From Moniliophthora roreri (Eukaryota; Basidiomycota; Agaricomycetes; Agaricales; Marasmiaceae): 64,000 nt of DNA. The notes under the pieces are model-generated. The model searched no databases, was not told where the DNA came from, and worked only from the letters and a program-made list of their open reading frames with translations. Location: the NCBI GenBank assembly GCA_001466705.2, contig LATX02000245.1, forward strand, positions 62,001-126,000, written 5' to 3'. Position numbers and translations under genes: made by a program. This document shows positions 51,942 through 63,534 of this stretch, one piece after another; the first letter of the stretch is position 1, and each line of letters opens with the position of its first letter.

Positions 51942-53145
51942 ATGTCGACGACCAGCACTCGAAGTCCTCCAAAACGAATAATCCGATTCCACGCCAAATC
52001 TCGAACCGGGTGTGTAACTTGCAAAAAGAGACGCAAAAAGGTGAGCATCAGCTACGGCTCTTCTACTCTGCTTACCTTCCTTTTATGTGTACCAGTGCGA
52101 TGAAGTAGAACCAAGATGCAATAACTGCCGTTGGCGAGGTCTCAACTGCGTATGGGCGAAGGCGAGGGATAAGCAGCAGGGCCTCACACTCTACAAACCA
52201 CTGTCAGCACCAAGACCCATACCCATAGACGTCGCCTCTCTCCGCATGATTCACCATTTCGGTATCGCAACCTCTGCCTCTTTTTGCTCCGACCCCAGAT
52301 CCGTCGCCATGAGCTCCGTTGCTGTGCCACAATTATCATGGCACAACCCACACCTCTTGCATGCCATGTTATCCTTCACAGCGCTTCACCTCGGTCGACT
52401 GTACCCCACGGAGCCTAACTGGGTACACCTTGCATCCACCCATCGGAGAGCTGCAATAGATGCTCTGCCTGGCGCTATCAATCTCGACTCCAAGTTCCTA
52501 ACCGTAGGGCTCTTCACGATGTATACATTCTCATCGTCATTAGCCTCGTCACCGGAGAACATTTTCTCGCTGATGATTTCATTCCATAACGTCTGGTCGC
52601 CCTTGGAGGGTCACCATCGATACAGGAGTCCAAGCTTCAAGATTCTAGATCCGTTCGTCATAAGCTCGAAAGTGGACTCGGAGATGAACACGCTAGGGCA
52701 TTTGCAGCGGATATACGACTTCTCTATGCCTAGCTTTGAATCGGAATCGGAGGATCTTTTCAATCCAGATATCAGGGCGGCATACAAAGAAGCAGTGGAA
52801 GCACTTTATGCTGCGTACCCGCTCAGTCGAATGGGATACGAAGCGAAGAGTGCCGTTTTGTGGCCAGCGATTTTTGGAAGGAGGTTCTTGACGTTGTTGA
52901 ATGAGAGGAGGCAAAGGGCGTTGGTGTTGCTGTACTATTATTTGATGATGATGAGGGATGTGAGTGAAAGATGTTGGTGGGTGAGCGACGTTGGTAGGTG
53001 TCAGGAATATGTGTATGGGTTATTGGATGTCCGGTGCAGGGATTGGTTACTTGGGGTCACGGAGAATACGAGGAGGTTGACTCCAAGTCACGAGCCGGTG
53101 AGTATAGTATCAAGTTTATGGTATAACAAATACAATCAGTTGTAG
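51942..53145 (+). CDS. Zn2Cys6 transcription factor, array member 2
   Basis: Two exons (51942-52040, 52096-53145), about 382 residues, with ATG in CAACCACCATG. The 55-bp intron splits the zinc cluster just before its third Cys. Spliced spacing is C-X2-C-X6-C-X6-C-X2-C-X6-C (CVTCKKRRKK, then CDEVEPRC, CRWRGLNC), the standard binuclear zinc cluster that binds CGG-type half sites. The rest is a helical fungal regulatory domain (LSWHNPHLLHAMLSFTALHL, ENIFSLMISFHNVW, FGRRFLTLLNERRQRALVLL). The overall size and layout resemble Upc2-like regulators; target genes are unknown. It is flanked by paralogues in the same orientation. Confidence 0.85.
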
Positions 53146-53214
53146 TTCGACGTGTAGGCTTAATTCGTTTATCAGATTTATTTAGTATACCTTCAAGTGT
53201 CGGGCGAAGAGATA

Positions 53215-53825
53215 GTGAACTTCAATTTTCAAGTATCAAAGTGAAACAGTGATTTCCAATTCAGCTGCGGCGTCAAGTTTGAGCTTTTCCTCTCTACCAC
53301 CATCATTACTGCGCCAATTTCACTATCTCGTACTTTGGACCATGGAGGCAAGTTCCGACACAGGGAGAGGTAGATATTCTACCGCTTGGCACAAGCAATT
53401 AGAAGATTCGAGGTTTCCGGAGACTAGGGGGATAGGTGGAGAAGAATGCGTTCTACAGCTTTTACATATCTGACCTTTTCCGTTCTACTAATAGATGAAC
53501 GAACAAAACTTGAAGACATCCTTGAGAAAGCATTTTAAGACGTCACATGCTTGCTTACTGGGCGAAGAAGGGAGCTTTGTCGGGTGCACAACGATTGGGA
53601 TTGGACGGGGTACACTGGAGGTACGTGTTAATTTTGAACTTTGGTCGCCTTACGAGCTTATGCTCTTTGCTTCTGCAGATGTCTTCCTAGAAAGACAGCC
53701 CAATCTTGGACTTCGTGAAGAATATTGGTCTGGTCCAAAGAGACATTTGAAAATTTATCCGTCCCTGACCAGCTGGCAGCTAGATTTACCTTTAGGCTAT
53801 GTTATCGTGCCTAATCGCTTTGGGT
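53215..53825. repeat. Downstream module A (copy 2)
   Basis: Second copy of the 51100-51715 module, downstream of array member 2. It suggests that the duplicating unit was regulator plus this module. Possible intron ends are GTGGAG and CTACTAATAG at about 53434-53495. Confidence 0.45.
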
Positions 53826-54007
53826 CTGTCAGGCCAAATCTGCAAGGCGGCCCCGCCCGGTGCGTCCATTATGATCTCGACGGGCGATATCCGCAATTGT
53901 AGTTCCATGGGGCATTACGAAATCATCATACGCTGACATCGCCTGGCAAGCATCCCTGATTGCTAAATAACCCATGGTTACCCGACTATACTTGTCTCTC
54001 AGCCACC

Positions 54008-55166
54008 ATGTCGACGACCAGCACTCGAAGTCCTCCAAAACGAATAATCCGATTCCACGCCAAATCTCGAACCGGGTGTGTAACTTGCAAAAAGAGACGC
54101 AAAAAGGTGAGCATCAGCTACGGCTCTTCTACTCTGCTTACCTTCCTTTTATGTGTACCAGTGCGATGAAGTAGAACCAAGATGCAATAACTGCCATTGG
54201 CGAGGTCTCAACTGCGTATGGGCGAAGGCAAAGGACAAGCAGCAGGGCCTTACACTCTACAAACCACTGTCAGCACCAAGACCCATACCCATAGACGTCG
54301 CCTCCCTCCGCATGATCCACCATTTCAGTATCGCAACCTCCGTTTCTTTTTGCTCCGACCCTAGATCCGTTGCCATAGCCTCCGTTGCCGTGCCACAGTT
54401 GTCGTGGCACAACCCACACCTCTTGCACGCTCTGTTATCCTTCACAGCACTTCACCTCGGTCGACTGTACCCCACGGAACCTAACTGGGTATATCTTGCA
54501 TCCACCCATCGGGGAGCTGCAATAGATGCTCTGCCTGGCGCTATCAATCTCGACTCCAAGTTCCTAACCGTAGGGTTCTTCACGATGTATACATTCTCAT
54601 CGTCATTAGCCTCGTCACCGGAGAACATTTTCCCGCTGATGATTTCACTCCATAACGTCTGGTCGCCCTTGGAGGGTCACCATCGATACAGGAGTCCAAG
54701 CTTCAAGATTCTAGATCCGTTCATCAAAATCCCGCAAGTGGACTCGGAGATGAACGCGGTAGGGCATTTACAGCGGATATACGACTTCTCTATGCCTAGC
54801 TTTGAATCGGAATCGGAGGATCTTTTCAATCCGGATATCAGGGCGGCATACAAAGAAGCAGTGGAAGCACTTTATGCTGCGTACCCGCTCAGTCGAATGG
54901 GATACGAAGCGAAGAGTGCCGTTTTGTGGCCAGCGATTTTTGGAAGGAGGTTCTTGACGCTGTTGAATGAGAGGAGGCAAAGGGCGTTGGTGTTGCTGTA
55001 CTATTACTTGATGATGATGAGGGATGTGAGTGAAAGATGTTGGTGGGTGAGTGACGTTGGTAGGTGCCAGGAGTATGTGTATGGACTACTGGATGTCGGG
55101 TGCAGGGATTGGTTACTTTATGTCAGGGAGAATCCGGCTAGCTTTACGAGGAGACTGACGTGTTAG
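54008..55166 (+). CDS. Zn2Cys6 transcription factor, array member 3
   Basis: Exons 54008-54106 and 54162-55166, about 367 residues. The first exon, the intron and the start of exon 2 are base-for-base the same as in member 2 as far as I can read, with the first difference at TGCC(A/G)TTGG. The zinc cluster is complete (CVTCKKRRKK, CDEVEPRC, CHWRGLNC). The regulatory domain is very similar to member 2, but the C-terminus differs: it ends RENPASFTRRLTC instead of the SLWYNKYNQL tail, so the tail was replaced or lost. It is probably functional. Confidence 0.85.
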
Positions 55167-55768
55167 AACCTGTTGCTATCGGGCCGAATGTGACGTGACA
55201 ACGTTGAAAGCTCGAGCGCCCGGCAGGCAAAATCTCTGGTCTCGGTAAACGACCATGTTCCCCTATCTACATTTTCGATATCCTGGAATTTTATCCGAGT
55301 GTCAAGATGGAAATGGATGGATTTCAATGGGTAAATGTGTCTAGAAGGACAGATGAGATTGTTGGAGCGTTTAGTGAGTAATTGGGTTTAGTTATAACAC
55401 TTTTTAATTATTCGCTTCAAGGTCGACAAGACAAGAGTACAGAATGTGAATTGACGTCGAGCCGTTTTTTGAGTCTCGGGGTGAACTTTAGCGTGTTACA
55501 CGAGTTCCATCAAAGTCTCGACCCAGGATCAGCAAATCCTCATGACACATGATTACTCGGTGTGTTCTCCGACCCATTGGGTTAAGCACTTCTCCAGCTA
55601 AAATGACATAGTTCTAAGTTTCAATGGTGGTCCCCATGGACACCGTGGAGCGCTCGTTAGCTTGCAGTTGCCGGTTCCCTTGGGTAATACCCCTTGTTCG
55701 TCGGTGTTGCGTGCGTAAATACCCGCATGCTTTACGCGTGCGCCGATTCATAATCTTCTTAATCACCC
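55167..55768. other. Intergenic region with downstream module B
   Basis: Contains CGGCAGGCAAAATCTC at 55221-55236 followed by a GACCATGTTC block, related to the modules after members 4-6. No gene is recognised. It should contain the promoter of the next regulator. Confidence 0.45.
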
Positions 55769-56968
55769 ATGTCGACACCTAGTACTAGTGGTTTGGATTC
55801 CGCAAAACGAGTTATTCGACTCCATGTCAAGTCTCGAACTGGATGTATAACCTGCAAAAAGAGACGTATAAAGGTGAGTATCAGCGTGATTTCTTTTTGG
55901 CCCTGCTTACATGCCTTTTATACATTGCAGTGCGATGAAACAGAACCAAAATGCAATCACTGCCTTTGGCGAAACATCGAATGCGTGTGGAAGAAGACGA
56001 AGAGCACTGACAATCCTGCGTCACTCGCCAAACCCCTGTCAGCACCAAGACCCATACCCATCAATATCACGTCCCTCCGACTGATCCATCATTTCGCTGT
56101 CGCATCCGCGTCGACCTACTGCTCCGATCCTGAGTACACCGATATAATCACCATTGCAATACCCCAGATATCGTGGTACCATCCACACCTCCTACATGCC
56201 ATGTTATCGTGTACGGCGCTTCACCTCGGGCGACTCTATTCCAACCTGAACTCCAACGAGACCAACTGGATTAGTCTAGCTTCCGCTCATCGGAAGGCAG
56301 CTATCGCTGCTTTCCCTAGTGCAATGAACCTCGATGCAAAGTTCATAACTGTAGGGTTCTTCTCGGTGTACACCATTTCGTCATCGTTATCTTCATCACC
56401 GGAGAACATCTTTTCGATGGTGACATCGCTGCATAACGTCTGGTCTGCCCTGAGGGGCCGTCGCATGTATGAAGACGATAGCTTGAAGGATCTGGACCCG
56501 TTTGTTGCGTATTCCGGATCAGAGGCGGTATCGAAGGCTCTAGGGCCTCTGCAGCACATATATGATCCTTCTCAAGCTCTTGAACCGGAGGAACTATTGG
56601 ATTCAGGTATCAGAGAGGCGTACAGAGTAGGAGTGGGAGCGCTCTATGTCGCATACCAGCTCAACCTGACGGGGTTTGAGTCGAAAGCCGTGGTTGTGTG
56701 GCCTGCGCTCTTTGGGAAATGGTTCTTGGCATTATTGAATGCGAGGAAACAGAGGGCGTTGGTCGTGTTGTATTTTTATGCGATAATGTTGAGGGATGTG
56801 AGTGAAAAGTGTTGGTGGGCTAATGAGGCTGAAAGGTGCCTCGAGTATGTGTATGGAATGTTGGACACAGAATGGAGAGATAGGTTAAACAAGATGTATA
56901 TGGGATTGAACATATCCGAGGGTCGCATTTACTACGAGGAGTCTACTGTGTCGATCCTTGCATCGTGA
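55769..56968 (+). CDS. Zn2Cys6 transcription factor, array member 4
   Basis: Exons 55769-55873 and 55931-56968, about 380 residues when spliced. Cluster CITCKKRRIK then CDETEPKC and CLWRNIEC. The intron (55874-55930) is 57 bp, a multiple of three with no stop codon, so an unspliced transcript also reads through and would insert 19 residues between the second and third Cys. The regulatory domain follows the family pattern (PLSAPRPIPI, SSSPENIFSMVTSLHNVW, FGKWFLALLNARKQRALV). It is more diverged than members 2 and 3 and has its own C-terminal tail (RIYYEESTVSILAS). Confidence 0.83.
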   Translation: MSTPSTSGLDSAKRVIRLHVKSRTGCITCKKRRIKVSISVISFWPCLHAFYTLQCDETEPKCNHCLWRNIECVWKKTKSTDNPASLAKPLSAPRPIPINITSLRLIHHFAVASASTYCSDPEYTDIITIAIPQISWYHPHLLHAMLSCTALHLGRLYSNLNSNETNWISLASAHRKAAIAAFPSAMNLDAKFITVGFFSVYTISSSLSSSPENIFSMVTSLHNVWSALRGRRMYEDDSLKDLDPFVAYSGSEAVSKALGPLQHIYDPSQALEPEELLDSGIREAYRVGVGALYVAYQLNLTGFESKAVVVWPALFGKWFLALLNARKQRALVVLYFYAIMLRDVSEKCWWANEAERCLEYVYGMLDTEWRDRLNKMYMGLNISEGRIYYEESTVSILAS

Positions 56969-57707
56969 AGGAGGCTGTGCGGATGTGCGGATCGTCGGAT
57001 GTTGATGATTTCCCGGGTCCGGCAGGCAAAGCAGGTTCTCACAATGACCACATCTTCTCGAATTGATAAACCTGGTAGAAACTTTCTCAGGTATTGAGAT
57101 GGGCATCATTACTTCGTGCAAGGCTAGTAATGTCACCGAAGGTCGGTCGAATGCAGGTATTAGCGGTGAGTCGGGTGAGTCACGGTTTCTATTATACGTC
57201 GGCTATGAAAATTGAAGCTTGAAGTCCTGAGTGGTTTTTAATCGATATGAGCGCTTTGGTGTCACCATTTAACGTATTCTGCCGTGATTGGCTATATTTG
57301 CCTCCCGCTTGTGGGGCCTGGGCCAGGAGAGACCGGCACTCAGTCAAGAAGACAGCTGCCACTTTCATTATCACTGTCAACAGATAATTAAAGCTTGAAG
57401 GTACCGAACACGGCACTGCGCCGAAGGTTGAGTGAGGTATGTATTCAAGATGACGATAATCTAATTCTTGCAATGCTTCTATGCCAGCTCCCTTCTGAAA
57501 ATGAGAAAGTAGTGGGCAGCACTTGGGGCAGCAAGTGTCTTTAGTTCTCACTTCAATTTTTCTTACACTCTCAGAGTCGCGATACCCGGGCCGTGGCTTA
57601 CGAGAACGTTCGTAACTACGATAAACATGACACTTTTTGACATCAGCGCATCGACCCTGACCCGACTTCAATTCCAATTTCCAGCTTCCAACTTCCTTTC
57701 AACCACC
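56969..57707. other. Intergenic region with downstream module B
   Basis: CCGGCAGGCAAA at 57019-57030 marks the module that also follows members 3, 5 and 6. The rest is the upstream region of member 5. No further gene is supported. Confidence 0.45.
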
Positions 57708-58852
57708 ATGTCGATGTCCAGTGGTACTCCCCCTAAACGATCCATTCGACTCCATAATAAGACTCGAAGCGGTTGTGCGACGTGCAAAAAGAGACATGTC
57801 AAAGTAACCATCAGCCGCGATCTTCTGTTTTTACCGTGCTCACATTCTTTTCGTCCCAGTGCGATGAAACAAAGCCGATATGTCATAATTGTTTTCGACG
57901 AGGTATCGATTGCGTGTGGAAGAAGAAGAAGAATTTGCGGGAGGCAACACTCGCACTCTATAAGCCTCTGACGATCCCACCGCCAGTAACGATGGACATC
58001 ACCTCTCTTCGTATCATTCACCATTTCAGCCTCTCAACCTCCGCCGCTTTTTGTTCAGACCCTGCGTACAGTGCTACAACCGCCATTGCCGTGCCTCAGC
58101 TAGCATGGGGCAACCCGCACCTCTTGCATGCCATATCATCGATTGCAGCGCTTCATCTCAGTCGACTGCACTCCGGAATCCCCGATTCCGATTCGACCAA
58201 CTGGTCGGCCCTGGCTTCCAGCCATCGGAGAGCAGCCATCGCTGCTCTCCCTAATGCTACAGACCCCGATGCAAAGTTCGTAACCATATTGTCTTTTACG
58301 GCATACTCAATCTCATCGTCTTTAAAATCATCCCCGGAGAATATCTTCCCACTGATCACCTCGTTGCATAATATCTGGTCTGTCTTGGAGGGCCGGCACG
58401 GGCATCAAAACGAAGATGTCAACGAGCTGAGTCCGTTTGCTCTGAACGTTGGGTCGGATTCGGTGGCACAGAAATTGGTACATTTGCAACAGATATACGA
58501 CCCCTCTGAGGCCACTCCCTGTGTGGAATCAGAGGAGCCATTCGAGTTTGAGGTTAGAGAGGCGTATCGAACAGCAGTAGAAGCGCTGTGCATTGCATAC
58601 CCACACAGTCAGACTGGATATGAAGGGAAGAGTGTGCTTTTATGGCCGGCACTCTTTGGGAAGAAGTTTTGTGGGTTGTTGAACGAGAGGAAACAGAGGG
58701 CGCTGGTACTGCTGTATTGTTACCTGGTTATGCTGAGGGATGCAAGTGCAAGGTGTTGGTGGTTGAGCGAGGCCGGTAGGTGTATGGAGTGTGTTTATGA
58801 GCTGCTAGATACCAGGTGGAGAGATTGGTTGCATAATTTTTTTATGATATAA
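57708..58852 (+). CDS. Zn2Cys6 transcription factor, array member 5
   Basis: Exons 57708-57803 and 57860-58852, about 362 residues, ATG in CAACCACCATG. The 56-bp intron has the same location before the third Cys. Cluster CATCKKRHVK, CDETKPIC, CFRRGIDC. The regulatory domain includes LAWGNPHLLHAISSIAALHL, SSPENIFPLITSLHNIW and FGKKFCGLLNERKQRALVLL. It ends WRDWLHNFFMI at 58852. It is closest to member 6. Targets are unknown. Confidence 0.85.
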
Positions 58853-59129
58853 ATCACGGTGTCGACAAGTCACACTAATGAACAGTTGCTGAAATTTGTC
58901 CATGACTGAGATGGTGTAGGAAATGGCCGTCATGGGTTGATGTACTCTACCTCAGCCGCCGCAAGTCATGCGAAAAATTATGTTCACAAGCTTGATATAA
59001 TTAATCATTTCGTGATGTGATTCGGCCCGGCGCTTCGCAAACTACTTGACTGATAGAAGATTGCAGTTGATACGCGATCCACGACGTAGTGAATCTCTGA
59101 ATCAGATTGTCGGTACAACACGGGAGCGG

Positions 59130-59480
59130 CCCAGTGCCGGCAGGCAAAACCGAAAATCTCTCAGCAACCACCATGTTCTCCTTCAACCAACAGCGAAAAT
59201 GGCAAAAATCTATCCACTCGCAGGCTAAGGGACGGTGGTCCACGGATCAACATGGAAACAAGCCATCACGTACAGGATAGGCACGGTCGCATACCGTAAC
59301 GGTTTGGACATGATCATTGATCATTGATGAGAAGGTTGAATATAAACGCGTTGATATGCTGGTGAGTTTTTCTGCCTTGCACTTCGAAACGCTAATTCAC
59401 ATTTTACTCCTGGGTGACAGTAATCCGACTGAGGAATCTAAAGAACTATGCGATCGACTTGAAAAGGATGCATCTTTCTT
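59130..59480. repeat. Downstream module B (after member 5)
   Basis: Homologous to 63535-63880. Shared blocks are GCCGGCAGGCAAA, AACCACCATGTTCTCCTT, CAACATGGAAAC, GGCACGGT, GTGAGTTT..CTGCC (possible intron donor) and GTCGACCACT. The second part could be coding after an intron, but the frames differ between copies. Confidence 0.5.
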
Positions 59481-59866
59481 GTCGACCACTTAGGCTAGGG
59501 TTACCGTCGTTCGCTGATATCAATTGCTCTATGTGGAACTCTTCTCCTAGCAGTCACCCAGAGGATCCCTTATTGGGACTGTCACTTACGAATAATCAAA
59601 GCTGTTCATTCGGTTGCTCTCTTCCGAATACGTCCACTGGTTCAGACCGTGGGATCGGCGGTTCCGAAGAACGTGTCAGCAGGAAAATCAACTGGGTTAC
59701 CCGGACTATTTAACGGCCGACATTGTCTAGCTTTGACCTAGTCTCCCCTAGGCAGACTCAATCGCTCGCAGGCTCGCTTGATATGAGCTTTGACCAGTGT
59801 TAGTCACAACGTCGCGGCCAGACGATTGTTGATTTTCTCCGTGTTTCGACGGCTCAAGCTGACTCA

Positions 59867-60052
<186 letters not shown>

Positions 60053-60330
60053 CTAAAATATACAGCTTGAAATGCAGGCGGGCAGTAACAGTGAGCCACA
60101 ATTCTTGGCCAACTATGAAACTTGGACTTCGTTTCTGGCTGCGATTCTGTTCCTCGAAGTATCCATGCTTCACGGGCCGCAAACTATGTCATAACGACAT
60201 TCTGCAGGCTGACTCGGATAACTCGGAGCTGTAGGCAGAGGGCGAAGGTGAGCTGGTACCTATCTTTCAAATTTGAAATCTTCAACGTTTTTTAAGGAAG
60301 TAATTTGCCGGCAATTCTCGATGTATCTAG

Positions 60331-60612
60331 TGATGTTGGGTGCTCGGCTCAAGCCCTGAAGCCAGGCCTGACCCAGCCGGGGCTTGCATTTCTGAAAGCC
60401 CAAGCCCAGGGCTTGAGCCCTAGACGATATGATGGAAAGTGCAGCCCGTGGCTGTAGGCAAGTGATACCCAAAAGCCCTGGCCTAAGCCGGGCCCTGCCT
60501 ATGGCTCGGGCTTCTGGCGGCTCAAGGCTCGGGCTCGATGGTTGGTGAGCCTGAGCCCTCTCAAGCCAGGCCTAAGCCCGGGGCTTTTAGCCGAGCCGAG
60601 CCCGCAACATCA
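60331..60612. mobile_element. MITE-like foldback element, 282 bp
   Basis: Ends TGATGTTGGGTGCTCGGCTC and, inverted, TGATGTTGCGGGCTCGGCTC, flanked by CTAG on both sides (60327-60330, 60613-60616). The interior is built of AAGCCC/GGGCTT and GGCCT pieces that pair across the element. Inverted similarity continues a little into the flanks (CTCGATG..ATCTAG), so the true ends may lie further out. No coding capacity; it is probably mobilised in trans by a DNA transposase. Confidence 0.6.
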
Positions 60613-60884
60613 CTAGATGTATCATCGAGGTGCTGCGACGGAATCTTTTTTGGCTGCTACCTCTCCTTCGCTTGTGAGCCATCAGAACAAAAACGAGGCC
60701 GAGGCCGACACTTTCAAATTGGAACTCATCCGAGGAGATGGATCATTACCGCTATCGACAGATGTGCATTGAGGATTAAAGCTCCGAACGTGGAACGTGA
60801 CACTGCAGAGAGATTCAATTCAAGCGACTAGACGAGGTACGTATTGATGATACTCTCGATTTGCCTGATCATGCCCAGTGAGGT

Positions 60885-61065
60885 TTTATCAGACGTTATT
60901 CGACATTATTAGACAATGCCTAACCTTGTCTGATAGCGTCGGATAATGTCCGATAGTGTCCTTATCCGACACTATCTGACATTATTAGACGTTTCTTAGG
61001 TAGCCTTCGAAAGGCTCTATTCGGCGTCGGTTTTCGTTTGATCGTGTCTGATAGCGTTTGATGAT
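60885..61065. repeat. GTCTGATA-type direct and inverted repeats
   Basis: Runs such as GACATTATTAGAC, GTCTGATAGCGTC, GGATAATGTCCGATAGTGTC and CCGACACTATCTGACATT recur in both orientations. The two halves can pair as a large hairpin. Related words recur at about 61738-61825. Confidence 0.5.
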
Positions 61066-61737
61066 TAGGTATATATTGATGAGGTACTAGAATACATTAT
61101 AGGTGCTACTGAGTACAACTTACGTACCGAAAGACCTTGTCTATCTCAAATCCCGACTGTGCCCATAAGAGTGACCAATACCCTCTGCCCTAACCCTCTG
61201 CCCAACTCCAACAGCCTTCAGCCTTCTGCTATGAAACGAGGAGGGTCACTCTAATAACACAGCAAGCTGCAGCACATAGAATGTTTAGTGTAAGGATAAC
61301 AATGCTCTAGGGTCAACTCATGAGATATAGCCGCATATTGAAAGTGGTTCGGCGCCGTCATCCAGGTCTTCTCCAAGGTGCCTGACGCGTCGAAAGATCT
61401 TTAGCTTCACAAAAACGACAAGTAAATGATACACGTACCTTGCCTGTACCATATTTCACTATCTTGAATCATCGAGTTTCATCTTGAGAAGGAGAGAGAG
61501 CAATACAGACGGGGAGAAAGAGTGGACTAGGAGGGAGTCGGGAAGTTGGGACGGTGGTGGTTAGAAAGAAAGAAGCGAGCGTGGGGAAATTCGGGGTACA
61601 GGGGAATTTGCACACGAACAGACTGCAAGGCACAAGTTCTTTTCTAAGTCCATCTCGAGCCATGTTCTTTTCTAAAGTCTCGTTTTGTTATGCTCCAAGT
61701 TAGCTGGGGAAGAAGCTGTCAAGCAAGGTTAATCGGA

Positions 61738-61825
61738 TGGACGTCAGAAAACGTCAGATGCATGTCAGATTTTCGCGGATTTGTCGAATAGCATCTGATA
61801 GTGTCTGATAACGTCCACTAACATC
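61738..61825. repeat. Second GTCTGATA-type repeat cluster
   Basis: GACGTCAGAAAACGTCAGATG and CATCTGATAGTGTCTGATAACGTCC resemble the cluster at 60885-61065. Confidence 0.4.
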
Positions 61826-62060
61826 TCGTTGGGGATCATGATGCGCAAATCAACATTGGGATTATTAGCCTCTGTGTCAGCCCCCTGTTGCGAACAACTT
61901 TCCCGAGTTTTTTCTACTCCTCATCACATCCGAACATTCAGATTCTGCGGTTTACGAAAGCGCTCGTGACTCTGGCAGCGTACTTTACTTATTAGTGCAT
62001 CAGTATTCATATTCAAAATTCAGCCCTGACTAGACTTCCAACTTGTTTCCAACCACCATC

Positions 62061-63297
62061 ATGATGTCGATGCCTAGTGCCGATCCTCCTAAACGATTCA
62101 TTCGACTCCATAATAAGACTCGAAGCGGTTGCGCAACGTGCAAGAGACGACATGTCAAAGTAAGCATCAGCTGCGGTCTTCTTTTTTACCCTGCTTACCT
62201 TCTTTTCGTCACAGTGCGATGAAACAAAGCCAATATGTCAGAATTGTTCTCGACGCAGTACCGATTGCGTGTGGAAGAAGACGAGGAACAAACAAACGGC
62301 AACACTCGCACTCTGCAAGCCCTTGTCGGCACCGAGACCTGTAACAATGGATACCACGTCTCTTCGTATCATTCATCATTTCAGCATTTTAACTTCCGCC
62401 TCTTTTTGCTCGGATCCCGTGTGCAGTGCTTCAACTGCTACCACCGTGCCTCAGCTGGCATGGGGCAATCCACACCTCTTGCATGCCGTATTATCGGTCA
62501 CAGCGCTTCATCTCAGCCGATTGTACCCCAAAGTATCCTCCAATTCCAACGAGATCAACTGGTCGGGCCTGGCTTCCAGCCATCGGAGAGCAGCCATCGC
62601 TGCTCTCCCCAGTGCTAGGGATCCCGACGCGAAGTTCGTGGCCATGTTGTGTTTTACGGCGTACACAATCTCATCGTCTTTATATTCATCCCCGGAGAAC
62701 ATCTTTTCACTAGTGTCTTCGCTGCATAATGTCTGGTCTGCGTTGGAAGGCTGGCATAGGCATAAAAGCGAGGATGTCAAGGATCTGGATCCACTTGTTG
62801 TGAATGTTGTGTCGGACTCGGCGATGGAGAAATTGGCAGATTTGCAACAGATATATGATCCCTCAGAGGCCACTCCCTGTGTGGAATCAGAGGAACAATT
62901 CGGACCCGACATTAGAGAGGCGTATCGAGAGGCGGTGGAAGCGCTGTGCGTTGCATATACACGTTGTCGAAATGGGTTTGAAGGAAAGAGTATGGTCTTG
63001 TGGCCAGCGCTCTTTGGAAAGAAGTTTTATACATTACTGAAGGAGCGGAGACAGAGGGCACTGGTACTGTTGTATTGTTATCTGGTTATGCTGGAGGATG
63101 CAAGCGGAGGGCGTTGGTGGTTGAGCGAGGTCGGCAGGTGTGTGGAGTATGTTTATGAGCTGCTAAATATCAGGTGGAAGAACTGGTTGCATGATGTTTA
63201 TTCGGGACACGTACAAAGTCGTCGACAGCTCGTTACGGTTGCAGAAGCCTGTCAGACTGTCAGAAAGACAGGTCCGTTACGGTCTCGAACGAGATGA
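62061..63297 (+). CDS. Zn2Cys6 transcription factor, array member 6
   Basis: Exons 62061-62159 and 62215-63297, about 393 residues. It starts MMSMPSADPPKRFIRLHNKT; two adjacent ATGs make the exact start uncertain by one codon. The 55-bp intron again precedes the third Cys. Cluster CATCKRRHVK, CDETKPIC, CSRRSTDC. The regulatory domain (LAWGNPHLLHAVLSVTALHL, SSPENIFSLVSSLHNVW, FGKKFYTLLKERRQRALVLL) is nearest to member 5. Its tail is longer than in the sisters and Arg/Val-rich (SRRQLVTVAEACQTVRK), as if the original stop had been lost and downstream sequence recruited. Confidence 0.84.
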
Positions 63298-63534
63298 TTC
63301 GGTACTCGGAAGAAACGGTCGTCAAAGGGTGCTCAGTAAGAATCTGCTTTGTATACGTCGGCAGTTTATACTAAAATCGTTAGGTTCACGAACTTGATGT
63401 AATTACAATAATTTCGTGGCGTAATTTGGAATGATTCGTAGAGACTACATGACTGATAAAACCCACCAGTATAACAACTGATATGAGCAATCCAAGGCTG
63501 CCGGTGAATCTTGAAATTGAAGCGCTTGAGATGA

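Noticed and set aside
60300..60640. Possible CRISPR-like or satellite array from the repeated AAGCCC words
   Set aside because: The words are irregularly spaced and arranged as inverted halves of one foldback element, with no unit length and no spacers.
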